NCBI GenBank assembly: GCA_021234155.1
Contig: JAJEKV010000005.1
Span: forward strand, 17,222,089 to 17,286,088
Origin: Isoetes taiwanensis
Lineage: Eukaryota > Streptophyta > Lycopodiopsida > Isoetales > Isoetaceae
Direction of reading: 5' to 3'
Length of the DNA: 64,000 nt
How positions within the stretch are numbered: the first letter of the stretch is position 1; each line of letters starts with the position of its first letter. Positions 62,742 to 64,000 of the stretch are shown piece after piece. The notes under the pieces were generated by a model. It did not search any database. It was not told the origin of the DNA and saw only the letters and a program-made list of their open reading frames with translations. Both the position numbers and the translations under genes were made by a program.

Positions 62742-64000
62742 TTACTTCCCAACTTGAATGGAAAAACTTATGAACCTTATGTGTAAAATAAACTCAACTT
62801 TAAATCATGTGCATAAACTACATTGGAATTGCCAAGATCAAACTATTGAAGAATCTTCCAATGCTACTCTCCATCTGTAATGGTAATGCGAATGCCCGTG
62901 CTTGTTTTGTACGAAAGAATCATAGGTGGCTCTCAAAAAACATAACATATGGAGTAGAGAAGCCTGTATGCTACTCCATGAAACAGTAAGAGATATATTT
63001 AATGTTTCTCAGGGTAGATTTCAAGGGACTATTAGCTTCACACAATGATGATCCTCAAGCTAATGGAATTTGAGCTTACTGTAGTAGCAGATCTTTTACA
63101 AAATGATCTTGAAGCCAGTGGCCTAATACTGAAGGGAAGATCTGTGGAGGGACCATCAGTAACCTCTGCTACAACAAGTTTTGTTTCTTTAGCAACAGAA
63201 CTTGTTGTAGCATGGACTACCAGCTTGAAAAAAATTGATTTGGCAAATGTTTGGGATAGAATTTAATAAGTTCCATGCTACGATTATGTTTACGACCCCA
63301 GCTATAATTGTGCGTATGATCTGTCAATATAGAATGCAGGTTATAACATTGCTTTGGACATTTTATTTGCATTTTTGGGTTACTAACAACTTGCACTATG
63401 AACATTGAGCGTGGTGGCACTTTCATGTAGCCATGCTGATGTATCCATAGGTCTTAAAGCATGCATTTACAATAGGCTTTCCTGCTGCATTGCATAATGC
63501 CTTGCTAAGCTTCAAAATGACCTATTATTCATAAATGTACAAGTCTCTTTTTGGTTATTATAGCTTACCCAGTTTGTGCTTGCTGTGATAACAACAATAG
63601 GCAATATGAAAATGGACGCAAGGACACATGCAAACAGTTGTAAACGCACAATAACTGACTACCATTAGTCATCAAAGATCATTTCATACACCAACATCAA
63701 CTTCCAAATAAGAGAAAGTTCAGCAGACAAGGAAAGCCTTAGCTGATGAACTCAAATAAAAGCATATCCGCCAGGTAATTTTGAAGACAATGCATTGGCA
63801 ATGGCAAATGGAAGAAATAACAATGACTGCAGAGACAAAGTAGCAATGGCAATTACGTTATGTTGTTTCTAATATCTTTTTAGAAATCAGTTAAGATGGG
63901 TCCAGAACACACGAGAAAATGAACCTGGAGTTCACAAATCATTCTTCCTTCCTGCGCATGGAAGACAAATCCCTTGTGCTCGTCACAAAGATGGAAAAGC
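62742..64000. other. Right-edge DNA, no gene recognised
   Basis: A 73-codon plus-strand ORF at 63045-63266 (MILKLMEFELTVVADLLQND) has protein-like wording but no recognised family or splice context. The rest is AT-rich. Confidence 0.35.

Noticed and set aside
1-64000. tRNA, rRNA or other structured RNA genes
   Set aside because: No cloverleaf, rRNA-like block or conserved snRNA element was seen by eye; a covariance-model scan would be needed to exclude them.

Overview
The window looks like nuclear DNA of a land plant with a repeat-rich genome. Evidence: spliced genes with GT-AG introns, an SDE3/MOV10-type helicase, pentatricopeptide (PPR) exons, FCP1-like HAD phosphatase-domain genes, and Copia, Gypsy, L1-type LINE, Helitron, MULE and TRIM elements. 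A Penelope-like reverse transcriptase relic, lineage-specific DDE transposases and foldback repeats lean towards a non-seed plant (fern or lycophyte) rather than a flowering plant. I cannot settle the species from sequence alone.

Layout. 1-572: 5' part of a minus-strand gene whose N-terminal domain resembles that of the FCP1-like gene at 41 kb. 1.4-4.0 kb: Gypsy pol relic, then a Penelope-like RT relic. 4.0-12.9 kb: an L1-type LINE (minus) split by a Copia element (4496-10534) with 203-bp LTRs and 5-bp target duplications. The Copia is itself interrupted by a MULE-like element (6153-7398) with 9-bp duplications. 12.9-15.2 kb: a MITE, a foldback array of GGAAACC units and PPR fragments. 15.2-28.1 kb: exons of a P-class PPR gene (minus) separated by a 12.4-kb intron. 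That intron is almost filled by a 12.2-kb element (15616-27825) with 25-bp perfect terminal inverted repeats. Inside are a decayed multi-exon FCP1-like gene (minus), CpG-rich palindromic and tandem repeats, and a decayed DDE transposase (plus) whose motifs resemble the DUF7869-type family. 28.7-33.8 kb: two more foldback arrays and mostly featureless DNA.

33.9-36.4 kb: a second, unrelated transposase-derived gene (plus) that keeps its zinc-rich N half and its C-terminal domain but lacks the expected middle. 38.2 kb: a small ORF. 39.4-41.4 kb: a minus-strand FCP1-like gene. 43.7-45.6 kb: a methyltransferase-like relic with a local duplication. 45.7-47.1 and 54.6-55.6 kb: the two halves of another copy of the DUF7869-type transposase, split by a 4.15-kb non-autonomous Helitron (47139-51288, carrying exons of at least two host genes, one ALKBH9/10-like) and a 5'-truncated LINE (51.34-54.56 kb). 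58.0-61.4 kb: an intact four-exon SDE3/MOV10-type RNA helicase, the clearest functional gene. 62.1-62.7 kb: a TRIM-like array of short LTR units. The rest is AT-rich DNA where I see no gene.

The main story is nested transposition: LINE, then Copia, then MULE at 4-12 kb; PPR intron, then the 12.2-kb element; transposase, then Helitron and LINE at 46-55 kb. The best candidate for something undescribed is the 12.2-kb terminal-inverted-repeat element pairing a DUF7869-type transposase with an FCP1-like gene.
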